This document shows, piece after piece, positions 1 to 10,961 of a stretch of 64,000 bases of DNA (the stretch's first letter is position 1; each line of letters opens with the position of its first letter). The notes under the pieces are model-generated. The model saw nothing but the letters and a program-made list of their open reading frames with translations. It did not search any database and was not told where the DNA came from. The position numbers were made by a program, and so were the translations under genes. The DNA comes from Tomocerus qinae (lineage: Eukaryota; Arthropoda; Collembola; Entomobryomorpha; Tomoceridae), in NCBI GenBank assembly GCA_020055645.1, contig CM034548.1:48724296-48788295 (forward strand). The letters are read 5' to 3'.

Positions 1-70
1 GAATATTATAGAAAAGAAAATAATGATTGCAATGAATAAATGTAAGAGTAACCTAAAATCTGCGAATAAT
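1..70. repeat. Fragment of the 18231-18936 transposon family
   Basis: GAATATTATAGAAAAGAAAA TAATGATTGCAATGAATAAA and AGAGTAACCTAAAATCTGCG match 18787-18848 with few changes. The element runs off the left edge of the window. Confidence 0.6.
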
Positions 71-435
71 ATAGAAAAAAGAATATCTAGTGAGCCTTCC
101 TGGAGCACGACTACAGATTTAATGTATCTGCTTAACAAGCTATTTTGCATACAGAGCCGCAGCCAGAAATTCGGGGGGGGGGGCACGTGCCCCGATGCCC
201 CCCTCGCTGCGGCTTTGTTTGCATGTATTAACTTTTGCAGAAAATGACTCAACTTTCGTTTCTAACAGTCAGAAAATAGTACTTTCTTTCATTTAAAAAA
301 AATTCCAGGGACTAGGCTCACAAGTTGAAGAATCTTTGATTTCAAATTTGGATTCGTACATTCAGTGGTAATAGAGGTAGAAGGATTTTGTGTAACCTAA
401 AAGAAATCCGTTAATCCATCCTTAAGGTTACCACT
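71..435. repeat. Dispersed repeat, copy with a MITE insertion
   Basis: AATATCTAGTGAGCC, GACTACAGATT.AATGTATCTG and AGAAATCCGTTAATCCA recur in the same order at 43455-43870. The second copy lacks the 66-bp MITE found here at 152-217. Confidence 0.6.
152..217. mobile_element. hAT-like MITE, 66 bp
   Basis: Ends CAGAGCCGCAGC and GCTGCGGCTTTG are inverted repeats. The flanks TTTGCATA (144-151) and TTTGCATG (218-225) form an 8-bp target duplication with one change, the hAT signature. A second copy of the host repeat at 43455-43870 has the uninterrupted site (TTTTGCATGCATTAAG at 43545-43560), which acts as an empty-site allele. The core contains an 11-G run and cannot encode protein. Confidence 0.8.
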
Positions 436-1086
436 CGTGAAGCTAATAAATATTTGTACAAAAATAATTAAATATCATCGAATTTGGCCGATTTTTGTTG
501 ATGTGATGGTCACACACACATTGAAACGAAACAACCTGCCATGTTTCATCGTATCTGTTTGTCTATCTGTTTTTCCGTTTTTGATGGAGACTATTTTTGT
601 AATCTAATGGGTGTTGGGTGAACATATTATAAAGTATCTTTCGGTGTTTACTCATAATATCAGGGACGAAGTGAGATACGAAATGATTATGTAACTGTAA
701 GTGTATTAGTTTTGATATTAGTGATGTAAATGATATTACAGTAATCCTCATCCTGAAGTGTTAGTATAATTGAAGTCATGCAGGATGCAGTGTAGAATGA
801 AAAATGAAATAGGTATGTCATTTATCATTTATCATTGCTGATAATACCCCTGCCTAAATAGAAATAGAAAAGTAAACAATGACTAGGACTGTAAAAGTGG
901 ATAGTGAATATTTGCATATATACCTATAGATAGTATAGTATAATATATAGTGTGGTAGTAAGTAGTAGGTATGGAAGAGGAAGGGTTAGAGTTAATTAGG
1001 TTTCTATTCTACTGTTTGAGTCGATTTGGGTGATTTTATTTCAAAAGTCTGACAATGCAATGATGCAATAAAAATATACCTTTAAG

Positions 1087-1188
1087 CAGGGCCGCAGCCA
1101 GTTAAAGTTAAAGTTAAATTAAAAGGAAAAATTTTTGGTTTATTTTCTTCGATTTCGGGGGGGGCGGGCCCCCCTGGCTGCGGCAGTG
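1087..1188. mobile_element. hAT-like MITE, 102 bp
   Basis: Terminal inverted repeats CAGGGCCGCAGCCAG / CTGGCTGCGGCAGTG are bounded by a perfect 8-bp duplication CCTTTAAG (1079-1086 and 1189-1196). Same family as the 66-bp element at 152. The G-rich run is followed by its complement, so the whole element can fold back. The interior AT-rich part has no coding capacity. Confidence 0.85.
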
Positions 1189-1199
1189 CCTTTAAGTGG

Positions 1200-1720
1200 T
1201 GTTCAACACCGCTTTATAGGAATGCCTGATCTGTTTGTCTGTCTGTCTGTTATAGCACGATAACTCAAAAACGATTTAATAAAAAAACGATTTAATAAAA
1301 GATAATCAACTCAAACATACTGTACGTGATGTAGTGATGAAAAGCGAGGTCGAGTTCGAAAATGGACCAAATCGGACCCACCCCCTGCCTGTGGGCGTGG
1401 CCCAAAAATTAAAAATTGGTGTATTTTTAGTTATCGACATTGTAGAACCTCATGAGATAGTTCGTTCGAAAAGGTTATTCGTTAGGCCATGTCAAGATCA
1501 AGTCACACTTGTCAAAAGGTCAAAGGTCATTGAAAAAGTTCACTAAAAACGTCGATAACTCAAAAACGGTTTGAGATAATTAACTCAAACTTACTATGCG
1601 TGATGTAGGGATAAAAAGCGGGTCAAGTTTGAAAATGAAATTAATCGGACACACCCCCTCTGCCTGTGGGCGTGGTCCAAAAATTAAAAATTGGTGTAGC
1701 TTTAGTTTCGCGCGGTTTTT
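1200..1720. repeat. Dispersed TCTG/GACA family, copy 1
   Basis: Starts GTGTTCAACACCGCTTTATAGG, then a TCTG run and ATAGCACGATAACTCAAAAACG. Two internal modules each repeat a CACCCCCTGCCTGTGGGCG motif followed by AAAAATTAAAAATTGGTG (near 1378-1420 and 1650-1697). It has no lasting open frame. The same marker motifs recur at 2595, 12850, 19000, 21220 and 42640. Confidence 0.6.
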
Positions 1721-2715
1721 TTAATGGCGCGAAAATGTCGGTGCCGATTTCTCGGTCACCAAGCCACATTTTGGAAATGTAAGAGCCTTGGGTCCGAGGT
1801 CTAGATCCGTACTTTAAATATCAAACAAAACCTTTCATTTCAATTCAGCCGTACTCGAGATTTTTGTACAGACATTTCAATGTAAAAGAGTACAACTTAT
1901 CCCAACCTTAAGCGTCAGCCGTAGCGTAGCAGGTCGGTAGTGAAGTGTACGATACGAGGAAGGTGAGACATCATCTCATTGAGGAATTGTAGTCCCAACT
2001 GGAGCGGGAGGGGGTCGTCTCTTTAGTGTCGCCAAAGTGTCGGTGACCTCAACGATCAAATTATGTTTGACAAATCACTCGAAAGTGACATGACACCTTC
2101 TTTACTAATCTTATCGCACACAGACTCACAACCAAAACAAACAAATAGGAAAACATTTCGGAATAGGAACTTTTCATGCAAAATTGCTTATTCGTATATT
2201 GTGTTGTGTTGTAAGTTGTGTAGTATGTCGACGTGTTCAGATATCCGTTGCAACCAACGCGTTGGTCCACCCACCAGAGCACAAATCCATCCAGCCGAAG
2301 TCCCTCTGTTTGACACACTTTCATCCAGTGTAAATACAATACAAACTCCTTCTGTCCTCAAAAAACAGTCGTACTGGCTTGTCTATCTACAACATTTATT
2401 CATATTATTTTTTTTCAGCTTACCTCAGGCAAACAGAAAGTGTCTTTTTGTGATAACCTCGTTACCGGGCAGGCAGATCGACAGGGCTTTAACAAGGCTT
2501 TTTTTACCCAATATTTTTTGCCTGTCTTGAAAAGCCTGCCGGGCAAAGTTTTAGTTACCGGGCAACAAAACATTTTCTGTGTGCCTGGCTTACCTTATTA
2601 AGCAGCGGTAGTTGCTTTATGGGAATGGCCAATCTGTCCGTCTGTCATCTGTGAGCACGATAACTTGCGAACGGAATGAAATAATCCGTTCATGTCAGTC
2701 CGAACATTTTGCATA

Positions 2716-3720
2716 CCGTATTTATCGAATTAGCACCTCGGGGGAATTATAGTTTCATGGCCACTTTTAGTCCAAGAAAAATCGATGTAGTTCCCCGGAT
2801 GGGGAATTAATTCGAATAGGGGAATTATAGTTTCAAAGTCAATAATTATTAGATTATCAATGCATTATTTAAAAATAAAATTAAAGTTTTATTAAAATGT
2901 AATTAATTTTCTTCGTCAGAGGACAGTAATGCTTCCATAGGTTCCGTGATATCCACATCCATAATATCATCATCGTCCGAGGGCAGCAAAATTCCATCCT
3001 CGTTAATCAACGGCTGTTCCATTTGTGAAAATTGCTGCTTTAAACTTTCCAGCCCTTCACTGCAATCTTTGCCTGGCTTAAAGGCGGTGATCAAATGATC
3101 CTCACTTCCATCCACAGCATTAAGAATTCCGCAAGAATAAAAGGAATTTTTTATTACATCTTTAGAAATTTTATCTTAGGCTACCTTGATCCAATTGCAG
3201 ACAATAAGTAATGGGGGTGGCTTGGGGTTTCCTCCTTTGGTTAATTCAATGCTTCTAGGTGATGTCACCCATTCATTGTGTTGTACCTTGGAGTCCTTGA
3301 AAGGTTTGTTCCAACACACATCAACCGCTTGTACATATTTAGTGCAACCTCCAGGAATGACAGCAGTATCGACATGTAATTTGCATAATTCTTTTTTAGT
3401 GGACTCACTCTTTCATTCTCTTATGCTTTTTCGGTCAACTTGTAACTTTTTACTTGGCGCTGTTAATGGAAGTTTCCTCGCTTAATTTGATAGCTTTCAA
3501 TTTAAAAGTTAAATTTCGAGATATGTATGCACTGGGTCTTCTTGGAGTCAAATATCGTTCTCCTCCTTCTGCCATTTCAGACTTACTGTGGACTGCAACT
3601 ATTCAATACCTTTCACTACCAATGTTCTTGCTTCCTTTCTCTTTTAGTACACATGTACTTATTGTAAGTGTACACGTACCAAATGCCCTTCGATGAGGGG
3701 AATTATATCGATAAATACGG
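2716..3720. mobile_element. pogo-type (Tc1/mariner superfamily) DNA transposon, defective
   Basis: Terminal inverted repeats CCGTATTTATCGA / TCGATAAATACGG are flanked by TA on both sides (2714-2715, 3721-3722), the Tc1/mariner target duplication. Subterminal repeats of GGGGAATTA lie at both ends. It carries the C-terminal half of a pogo transposase on the minus strand; the N-terminal DNA-binding part is absent, consistent with internal deletion. It inserted into an older repeat copy, whose sequence continues on both sides. Confidence 0.85.
2903..3412 (-). pseudogene. pogo/Tigger-like transposase fragment
   Basis: Reads HVDTAVIPGGCTKYVQ, then DVCWNKPFK, the motif around the last catalytic Asp of pogo-group DDE transposases. 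It continues to LLIVCNWIKVA, an in-frame TAA (3176-3178) where the family usually has Trp, then SFYSCGILNAVDGSEDHLI and an acidic tail (DDDDIMDVDITEPMEALL) that ends normally. Upstream the frame is closed by a TGA, and the first two catalytic residues and the helix-turn-helix/CENP-B part are missing. Function is lost. Confidence 0.85.
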
Positions 3721-5265
3721 TATGTAGTCTAGGTGTCAAACGTATGATCAAGTTAGAAAATGGGCACAATCTATTACACCCCCTGACCAGGGGAGAGGTT
3801 CAAAAAGGTAAAAGTAACCAAAAGTTGGCTACACTTGAGTTCTGTTCATTGTACAAAGTGATGCAACAGCTAGTTCGAAATCAGAAAAGTACATTGAAAA
3901 CTATTATGTACTATGAAAGTATTACAAAGCGAGATTCCCATATGATAATAGCTCCGCCTGTACCGTATACCTTGCATTCATAATTAACCTAATGTAAACA
4001 CAAACTTACATACCGAATAAAATGCAGCACGACTAAAATATGCTATGTGTTATGTGAAGTACACAACTCGTAAAAGTAACCCCTCAAATTGGCGCAAAAG
4101 TCGTAATCAGTCTCGGTTATTAATACTTTCATAGTAGGTTACAATCACCCCCTGGCAGGGGAAATAAGCGAAAAAATAAAAAAATAACCACAATTTGATG
4201 TAACTTGTGCTCTGTCCAGCGTGTGTGCAGTACAAAGCCGAATGGTGAAATCAGAATGGTTCAGGGACAATACTAATCGGTGATTGGTTAAGTTGCATCC
4301 TGACAGGGAAAGTGCGGGTAAGGACATTGAATGTCGTTGCTCAAATGAAAGTTATAGACCAGGTTATGTTGAGATCAAGTCGTGTAAATAGCTCCGAATG
4401 TTTTCTTATTAGGCCAGAATGATGACGCAGTTTTTAGTATTACTGTATTGCAGCTACTTGTAATGTAATGAGTAATGTAAGTGTAGTGTATCAACGTACA
4501 CTCACAAAAAGTACTGCTGTAGTGTAAGTCTGAGGATTCCAGTCTATAGTCACTAGGCCCAGTCACTAGGCCACTGCCTTACAGCTCAGTCCCTTGCTTC
4601 CTAGCTGTAAGCGAAAAATAATAAAAAACCGTGTCAAATGCATGTAAAAAAAGTAGGGGAAGGTAATCAGACTTTGCGACCTGACGTTTTTAGTGCATTT
4701 CCCCAAAAAATTTGAACTAATTATCGTAAACCGTTCTTTAGTTATCATGCTAACAGGCAGACAGACAGACCGGTCATTCCTATGAAGTAGTTCCGCTTCT
4801 TAATAAACCACTGTAAAAGCACATAGGGAACTAGAGACTGGAAGGCTACTGACTCTTTGGTCTTTTAAATATAAACGATGGTATGTTGTGTTATTGTGTT
4901 TAGGGAGTTGCGAACTGACATACTGATTGACGGTTGAAACTGAAATCTGCAGAATTGAAATCTGAATCTCGAAAGACAGACATGATAGGCATTCTCATAA
5001 ACTAAGCGACAAGTCGCTAATAGTTAATCATCATCACAATAAATAAAGCTGATTCCATGTATGTCGCATGTATGCACGTAACTAATGTTCTTTGCCATGG
5101 ACCGTGTAGTTTTTTGTTGAAATGCACAAGCGCGTATGTAATTGTAATTTACATACTACATAAATTAATTAAGTCCACGGGTTAACATTAGCGTATTTCG
5201 AAATAAAACCAAATATATATGCCTAATTATTTTGAAATTCAGCATTACTACTAAGGGCCTATAGG

Positions 5266-5345
5266 CTGACCATCCGTCCCGTTTTTAACGGGATCGTCCC
5301 GAAAGTCTCCCGTTTTCAGAAACGCGCCCCGTTTTTTAGAAAAAA
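5266..5345. repeat. GC-rich palindromic repeat with TATAGGCTGACCAT start
   Basis: TATAGGCTGACCATCCGTCCCGTTTT is followed by internally complementary ACGGGA/TCCCGT runs. The same start (TATAGGCTGACCAT) recurs at 9936-9949 before an AAAACGGGACCCT stretch, so this is the end of a dispersed element. No target duplication was found. Confidence 0.45.
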
Positions 5346-5365
5346 TTGAGTAATACAGTTACATC

Positions 5366-6285
5366 CAGCCACTGCAGTTTTACAACCACAAATGGCAGTT
5401 TTACAACCTTACAAATGTAACGAACTCAAAGTTTGGTAAGACCTAAATAAATGTTTAATATATATTAAGACGAAGTTTGGTTAATAACCGAAGGAATAGT
5501 GCATTATGGTATGGTAAATGCTCCATTCAAATGCAAAAGGTAGGAAGAGATTATGATTGTATTTACATACAATGAAAGTAAACTTGTAGAAGAGAAATCG
5601 GAACTGAAGTGCAGAGTACAGTTTAGACATTTGACGCAAGCTGTTGCAGTTTTGTAATAGCAGCATGGCTAGTTTTGTAAAATCAGTAAAGGAAAAGAAA
5701 AATTAGCTTTCCGAGCTTCGTTTATTGTCATATGAAGGATTATAAGCATGGTGGTTCTTATTGGGTTTGTGGGAGAAGACCTAATTGTAAATGAAGTGTC
5801 AATTATTCGCAAGCAGGTGGAATGGAAGAAATCATTTGCTGAAAAATCACCACAAAAACAGGAAAAAAGAAATTCCCAGCAACGAATTCTACAACTAATG
5901 AAATGTCCCCTGCTAAAGGGTCAGGCTACATATCGGAGAAAGAAAACATAAAACGTCGTAAATTACAAGATTGAATTAACGTTTACATATTACTACCTTA
6001 TTTGATATTGACCAAGTTTTCATTTTTCATTGACTGTTTTCTTTACTTTAAGTGCATTAAACAACCTTTCAGCAATAACCATATCACTTCGTCTTAATAT
6101 AAGTATTTAGCATTTTTATTTAAATGTCTTACCAAACTTTGAGTTCATTACATTTGCAAGGTTGTAAAACTGCCGTTTGTGGTTGTAAAACTGCAGTGGC
6201 TGGTTGTAAAACTTCAGTAGCTGGTTGTAAAACTTCAGTAGCTGGTTGTAAAACTGCAGTACATGGTTGTAAAACTTTAGATGTG
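5366..6285. mobile_element. Inverted-repeat element with 21-bp tandem repeats in its arms
   Basis: The left arm (about 5366-5474) and right arm (about 6090-6205) are inverse copies: both carry CCAAACTTTGAG / CTCAAAGTTTGG, the CTTCGTCTTAATAT motif and units of GGTTGTAAAACTGCAGT. The spacer 5475-6089 has a short open stretch at 5748-5951 rich in Lys/Gln with no recognisable domain. The right arm has expanded to six 21-bp units, the left arm has two. Likely a nonautonomous DNA transposon. Confidence 0.6.
6160..6285. repeat. 21-bp tandem repeat, 6 units
   Basis: Six units of GGTTGTAAAACTGCAGTAGCT with 1-5 changes each. In frame on the plus strand they would read GCKTAVA repeats, but this is a by-product of the 21-bp period and no gene context supports translation. 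Confidence 0.9.
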
Positions 6286-6289
6286 AAAA

Positions 6290-6545
6290 TTCCCAATACC
6301 GTATTGTTTGCATGAAGTAAAACATTAATACAAATGCGAACGCATAACTATCCATATATGGGAAAGTAACGTACGTGTTAATCATGATGTTTATCATAAT
6401 AATCCCATGCTTAGAGCATATACAAAATGTCCATTTGCGTACTCAAGTTGTCACTATCCATATACGGGATATCCATTTGTATATAAAAGTTGTCACTACC
6501 CTCATATACGAAATAATCCGTGATCCGAAAAATTGTACATGAAAG
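6290..6545. repeat. Partial copy of the 32824-33148 MITE family
   Basis: ATTAATACAAATGC, TTAATCATGAT, TTAGAGCATATAC, GTCCATTTGCGTACTCAAGT, AAGTTGTCACTACCCTCATA and AATCCGTGATCC run in the same order as the inverse strand of the intron copy. It abuts the 21-bp tandem repeats at 6285. Confidence 0.6.
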
Positions 6546-7144
6546 TGTAACGTCTTGAGATCAAGGCTGAAAAGTGGCTTTATAATTTAGAGAACGTAAA
6601 AAAAGGGCTGCATTCTCCATGAGACTGTATGAGTTCACGTTCAGACTTCACATCATTTATTGGGTATGATTCTGTATTACCTAAAGAATTAGGTATACAA
6701 TTCTTGGGAAGTGCGCTTGATTTAACCAAGGAACTTTTATCCAATTAAGGGACTCCCAGGAACAAAAGTCAGAGACGGAGGACGGATGTGGTGTGGATTC
6801 AGTAGATGTTACGACATAATTATTTGGTTCAGTAAGAGTAAGGCGCACCTAAGTGCGAGCATTGCATTTGTAGCGGACAGGGCACTTAGGGAAGAAAGCA
6901 TTGTTCTGCCCCTGAGAGAAATGGACTCTCTTCATCTTTTACTACGGTATCTTCTAATAGTTAAAGTTTTTATACTATTACCAACTTTTCGCTTCACGTT
7001 GTGAGCCGTGGTAAGAGTTAAAGGACTGTGGGCCAAAATTTCGGCTCCGGGAGACAAAATCTGCTCCAACTTGTTCTCGACTTTCCCGTTATAGTGGCGT
7101 TGCGACGAAAATAGTAAAGGAACCCCCTTATCGCTAACTGTGTT

Positions 7145-7877
7145 TTAACTAATTATTTGTGTCCTTAAATGCCTATGTATTTTCAATTGCAAACTATGCT
7201 ATTAATATATGGGCAGTATTGTCTAAAGAGAAATTAGCCACTATTGATAATCGTATAACTAGATGTATTACTAATTTCTATTGCCCTAAATTGTTTAAAT
7301 TAAGCCGTCATAAGGACAAAAATATGAAAAGTATTGTATGTCATCAAAAGAAAACCAAAAGTGCAATTAATTCTGCTAAAGTAAATCTAAATAAGCTAAA
7401 AACTTGCAAGGTTTTCTCTATTATGGAAAGAAAAATGGTATACTTAATTAAATTGGTTTGGAAATCTTTGAAGTTACAGTATATAGGCACAGAGAATTGG
7501 TTTCAAACTGTAAATGATAATGTCTCAAATTCTTTCCCTAAATTAAAAGTTAAAACATGTAATTCGACCACTTATACAAGGTCAGTGCAACATGAGGCAA
7601 TATTGATGTGGAATAAACTCCCAAGAAAATGGGTGTACAAAGAACTGACACTAGGTAATCTGATGGACCTTGTCAAAACTGAAATTATTATGCCAAGGGA
7701 AATGGATATGTTATATTACTAGAACTATTGATTGGTTATCTCAAATTGTATTAGGTTAGTGACCATAGAGGAAGAGCAGCAGCAGTAATATGTTAGCTGA
7801 GTTTTGATTGTGAATGTATTTGCAATTGAATATGTCTTTTTTGTCACTATAATAAAGCTTACTTTGAACTTTGAACT
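7145..7877 (+). mobile_element. 5'-truncated non-LTR retrotransposon (LINE) 3' end
   Basis: A coding remnant (7159-7722) is followed by a 3' untranslated tail with AATAAA at 7851 and a terminal short tandem repeat (CTTTGAACTTTGAACT). Short tandem repeats instead of poly(A) are typical of CR1/L2-type LINE tails. The 5' side is abruptly lost, the usual result of incomplete reverse transcription. Confidence 0.7.
7159..7722 (+). pseudogene. LINE reverse transcriptase C-terminal remnant
   Basis: An open stretch of about 187 codons with no initiator ATG at its start. LNAYVFSIANYAINIWAVLS and the following LATIDNRITRCITNFY match the segment after the polymerase domain of LINE ORF2 proteins (...P.LNY.I..W....KE.L..I....R.I). 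The end HEAILMWNKLPRKW also matches the typical W..LP region near ORF2 C-termini. Catalytic palm motifs are absent. Clade not determinable by eye. Confidence 0.7.
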
Positions 7878-8340
7878 AGATCTAGCGTTTATTTTCGAAA
7901 ACAAAGTCACTTTGTTTAGCGGGATTTTAAATATCGCTAGGTCAGTCTCCTGACTAATCTTCTACTACTTTGTTTGTACCTACATTTACTTGTCTTCTGC
8001 TGGGTTTCAGTGGGTCATTGTACCAATGCATGACTGCCTGTTGTGTGCAAATAATAGATATACAAAACTTATAGATTGGCAATGCTGTATCTGCCTGTGT
8101 TATTCCAATTTTCATGCAGTTGTCTCATTTCTCGTTGACGTTGTTAGGATAAACCAAGGATCGAGACAGAAATGAAATGTAACGTCACAATTTCAATTGC
8201 CCATCTCTCTCTGGATATATCTATGGTGCAAATACATTTATTTATGACACAGACACAAGTTTTTGTCCTTCCTCGTGCCTCATTACAACTATTTATTGTG
8301 GAAATCTAGAATGTATAGTCATATTTATTATTCACATTAT

Positions 8341-8420
8341 GAATTATTAGCTTACGACCTATCGTAAGGTGTTGTGAACGGTCCTAACAGTCTGTCTGTC
8401 CGTCTGACTGTAGACAAAAT
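8341..8420. repeat. TTACGA..TCGTAAGG repeat, copy 1
   Basis: CTTACGACCTATCGTAAGGT followed by GTTGTGAACGGTCCTAA and a TCTG/TCCG run ending GACTGTAGACAAAATT. The same arrangement occurs at 21561-21640, so both are copies of one dispersed element end. Confidence 0.55.
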
Positions 8421-8861
8421 TTGCTTGTGTTTGGTGGGCATAGGTAAGGTTTGCTTGGTGTTTGGTATGGGCAACCCACTGCTAAGCCATGTAATATGAG
8501 CACTACAAGCTGTAGAGCCAAAAATATGCTTTTTATATTCTGCGGGCTAAGAAAATTACGTTACGCGCCTCAGACTTTTAAGCATAACACGAGACTACAA
8601 AATCAGGTAGAGACTAAAGCCACGTATCGCCTACTCCCGTAATCCCCCTTCGCCCGCCGCTAGCATTCCTATCAAGAACAGACATCTCTGCTAGCAAAGT
8701 AAATATGCCATCTACCGTTTCTACCTATCTGACAAGCTTTATCATGTATTTGACCACATACAACCCAGTTTCGCACAGTCGTTTATAAGCTCCGTGTTGT
8801 CACTATCTATCATATAGTATTATTTTTCCAGCCTATATACTCATATAATTCCGTGGGTATA

Positions 8862-9024
8862 GGTATAGGAAGGTTTGCTTGGTGTTTGGTATAGGTATAT
8901 AGGAAGGTTTGCTTGGTGTTTGGTATAGGTATAGGAAGGTTTGCTTGGTGTTTGGTATAGGTATAGGAAGGTTTGCTTGGTGTTTGGTATAGGTATAAGA
9001 AGGTTTGCTTGGTGTTTGGTATAG
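8862..9024. repeat. 32-bp minisatellite, 5 units
   Basis: Five units of GGTATAGGAAGGTTTGCTTG + GTGTTTGGTATA; one unit has a 3-bp insertion. A single related unit lies at 8441-8470 (GGTAAGGTTTGCTTGGTGTT), probably the seed. The repetitive Pro/Tyr open frame on the minus strand is an artefact of the period. Confidence 0.92.
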
Positions 9025-9039
9025 ATATGGCATTGGGTA

Positions 9040-10740
9040 CGTACTCAGAGTTTGAATTTTCAGTTCAAGAGTCGGGTATCGGTGGTCCAGGATTTAAATA
9101 TGTATCTATATATGTACCGATAATGTATATACTTAACTAAATGAGCCATCCTTGTAAAGTTATAAGTATAGTAAATTGGAATTGTCTTTACTTGAGCACA
9201 TATTTTAAATAATATGACATCATTTTACTTATAATTTTACAAAGAATTTATGTAATGCAATGTTTATTGTACTACTACGGGTTTCTGTACATAATCGTGT
9301 TGTAACCTCCCAGCATTCAGCGAATACATTGTTAATTTATTTATGTGGATACCCAACCGACCAATCTCACTCCTAAACTACTGAGTACGGGAGTGATAAT
9401 AATATACGGAATAATACATATTATATGTAAACATTGGTTTTAGATAGATGAAGACGTTAGACTCATGTTCCGATGTCGTCAGCTCAGGTAAATAATGAAA
9501 AGGAAATGAGATCCTACTACTTCTGCCTATCTAACTTGTGCAAACAGGCGGCGGATGGACGGAGACGGAAGATCTGTAGGACGCCAAATCTCTTTCTCGT
9601 TTTATAGCTGTTAGTCATAGATTGTAATATGCATCCACGTTTTGTAAAATATAACCGAATAAGCAGAAAAATCTTACAAATGTAGCTTTACATCTCTTCT
9701 TTATGTTGCAATGTTATGAAAGTCAGGATTTTATAAAACAGTAATGTACAAAATTTCTGTAGGGAGAATAGCTTTAAGGGACTCACCCACTGCTGAGCAG
9801 CACGCTGAAAGCGTCTAGCCGAAAGCAGCTTGCAGTTTTTTTAGTATTTTCTGCTGCGTGATCACATTAAAAGAAATGCGCGATTACATAGAACTGGAAG
9901 TACGCGCCAGAAAAAGTTACAGAAAGCTTGATGGTATAGGCTGACCATAATTTGACGAAGGGAAAACGGGACCCTATACAGTATTGTATTTAGAATTCAA
10001 TTTTGAAGAGGGTAATGCCATAAAACCATATGAATATTGGGAATATTTTCCCGAAGGGCGTTAATTTTAAGAAACTTTTGTCCAACATTTTAAAAAATGA
10101 CATATAATCATAAGCTATTTTTGCCGAAAACAACCATAAAAGACAATTATAATCGCGCGAAGCGCGTTAATTTTAACCTCTTTTTGCTGAAAATAGACAA
10201 AAATCTTATAATCGCGCGAAGCTGGTTAATTTTAAGTAGAACGTTTCCAATTTCTGGGCTCATTTCAAATTCAAAAGATAGCCAAATTTGGTTTTCTGCT
10301 CTTGGCTCTTTATTTAAGTACCGAGGGCATAGAAGGCTACCGTTTTTTCAAATTGTCAACATTTAAATCAGAAAAATTGACCAAGCACGTCTCACATTGT
10401 ACAGCTCAGTTTAAAAAGTTAATAACTATAAAAATTTCCAAAAAGAAGCTCTAGTCTACCAGGTTCTTCATTTACAACCAATACCATGTGGTATAACAGA
10501 ACATTGGCAGCAAAGGAAACCATAAATTTTAGAATTAATACATATTGATTGACAGTACCTAATACAAATTCCTTCACTGAATAATTTATTGGAAGTAAAT
10601 AATGACCATTTCCCAGATGTCTTAAATCATTAAATCATTTCAGCATTTTTAATGATTTAAGATAAAAAATTCCTTCGCTGCTAATCTAACTTCCATTTTA
10701 GCATTAAATACTCATCTCGTGGTTGTTAGACGGGGATAAT
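9040..10740. other. Intergenic, no gene seen
   Basis: AT-rich, no credible coding. It contains TATAGGCTGACCAT at 9936 with an AAAACGGGACC tail and two CGCGCGAAGC palindromes (10155 and 10215) like those inside the hAT-type MITEs, each followed by TTAATTTTAA. Confidence 0.6.
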
Positions 10741-10755
10741 TCCGTGGCCAGTGGG

Positions 10756-10950
10756 CAGTGTTCCATTTTAGCCGGCTGAAAATGATTTTGACTAGCCAGC
10801 CGGCTAAAATGGCTGAAATAATGGCCAAAAATCTTGTTTTTTTAAATTTTCACGCCAAAACAAGGATGATTTTCTCAGTTCACGTAGATCGACTTTGCTA
10901 TTTTTGACCGTTGTAACCACTGGCTAACAAAGAATTTCCACCAGCCATAA
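10756..10950. repeat. CAGTGTTC-ended GC-rich repeat, partial copy
   Basis: CAGTGTTCCATTTTAGCCGG, then repeated AGCCAGCCGGCTAAAATGGC and TGGCTAACAAAGAATTTCCA. The same blocks appear inverted in the element at 50670-51076. The right terminus is lost or overwritten by the GGCGGGTACGGGC repeat that follows. Confidence 0.5.
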
Positions 10951-10961
10951 AATTTTTCACT

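Larger units (their letters stand above)
2595..4807. mobile_element. Dispersed TCTG/GACA element with terminal inverted repeats, split by pogo
   Basis: The left end (2595-2645: TTATTAAGCAGCGGTAGTTG, then a TCTG run) is the inverse of the right end (4750-4807: GACA run, then ATTCCTATGAAGTAG and CGCTTCTTAATAA), so this is a transposon-like unit, not just a satellite. A 1,005-bp pogo element sits at 2716-3720; removing it gives a host unit of about 1.2 kb. Internal modules repeat an AATGG..CA..CACCCCCTG motif. No coding remnant was recognised in the host part. Confidence 0.65.

Noticed and set aside
2063-2530. 155-codon plus-strand open frame
   Set aside because: No recognisable motif; low-complexity hydrophobic end and a T-run; overlaps an equally open minus frame.
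6124-6315. Open frame with GCKTAVA heptads, looks like a repeat protein
   Set aside because: It is a direct translation of the 21-bp tandem repeat in a transposon arm; no start context or splice signals.
8833-9033. Pro/Tyr/Thr repeat protein on the minus strand
   Set aside because: By-product of the 32-bp minisatellite; one unit has a 3-bp insertion that keeps frame by chance.
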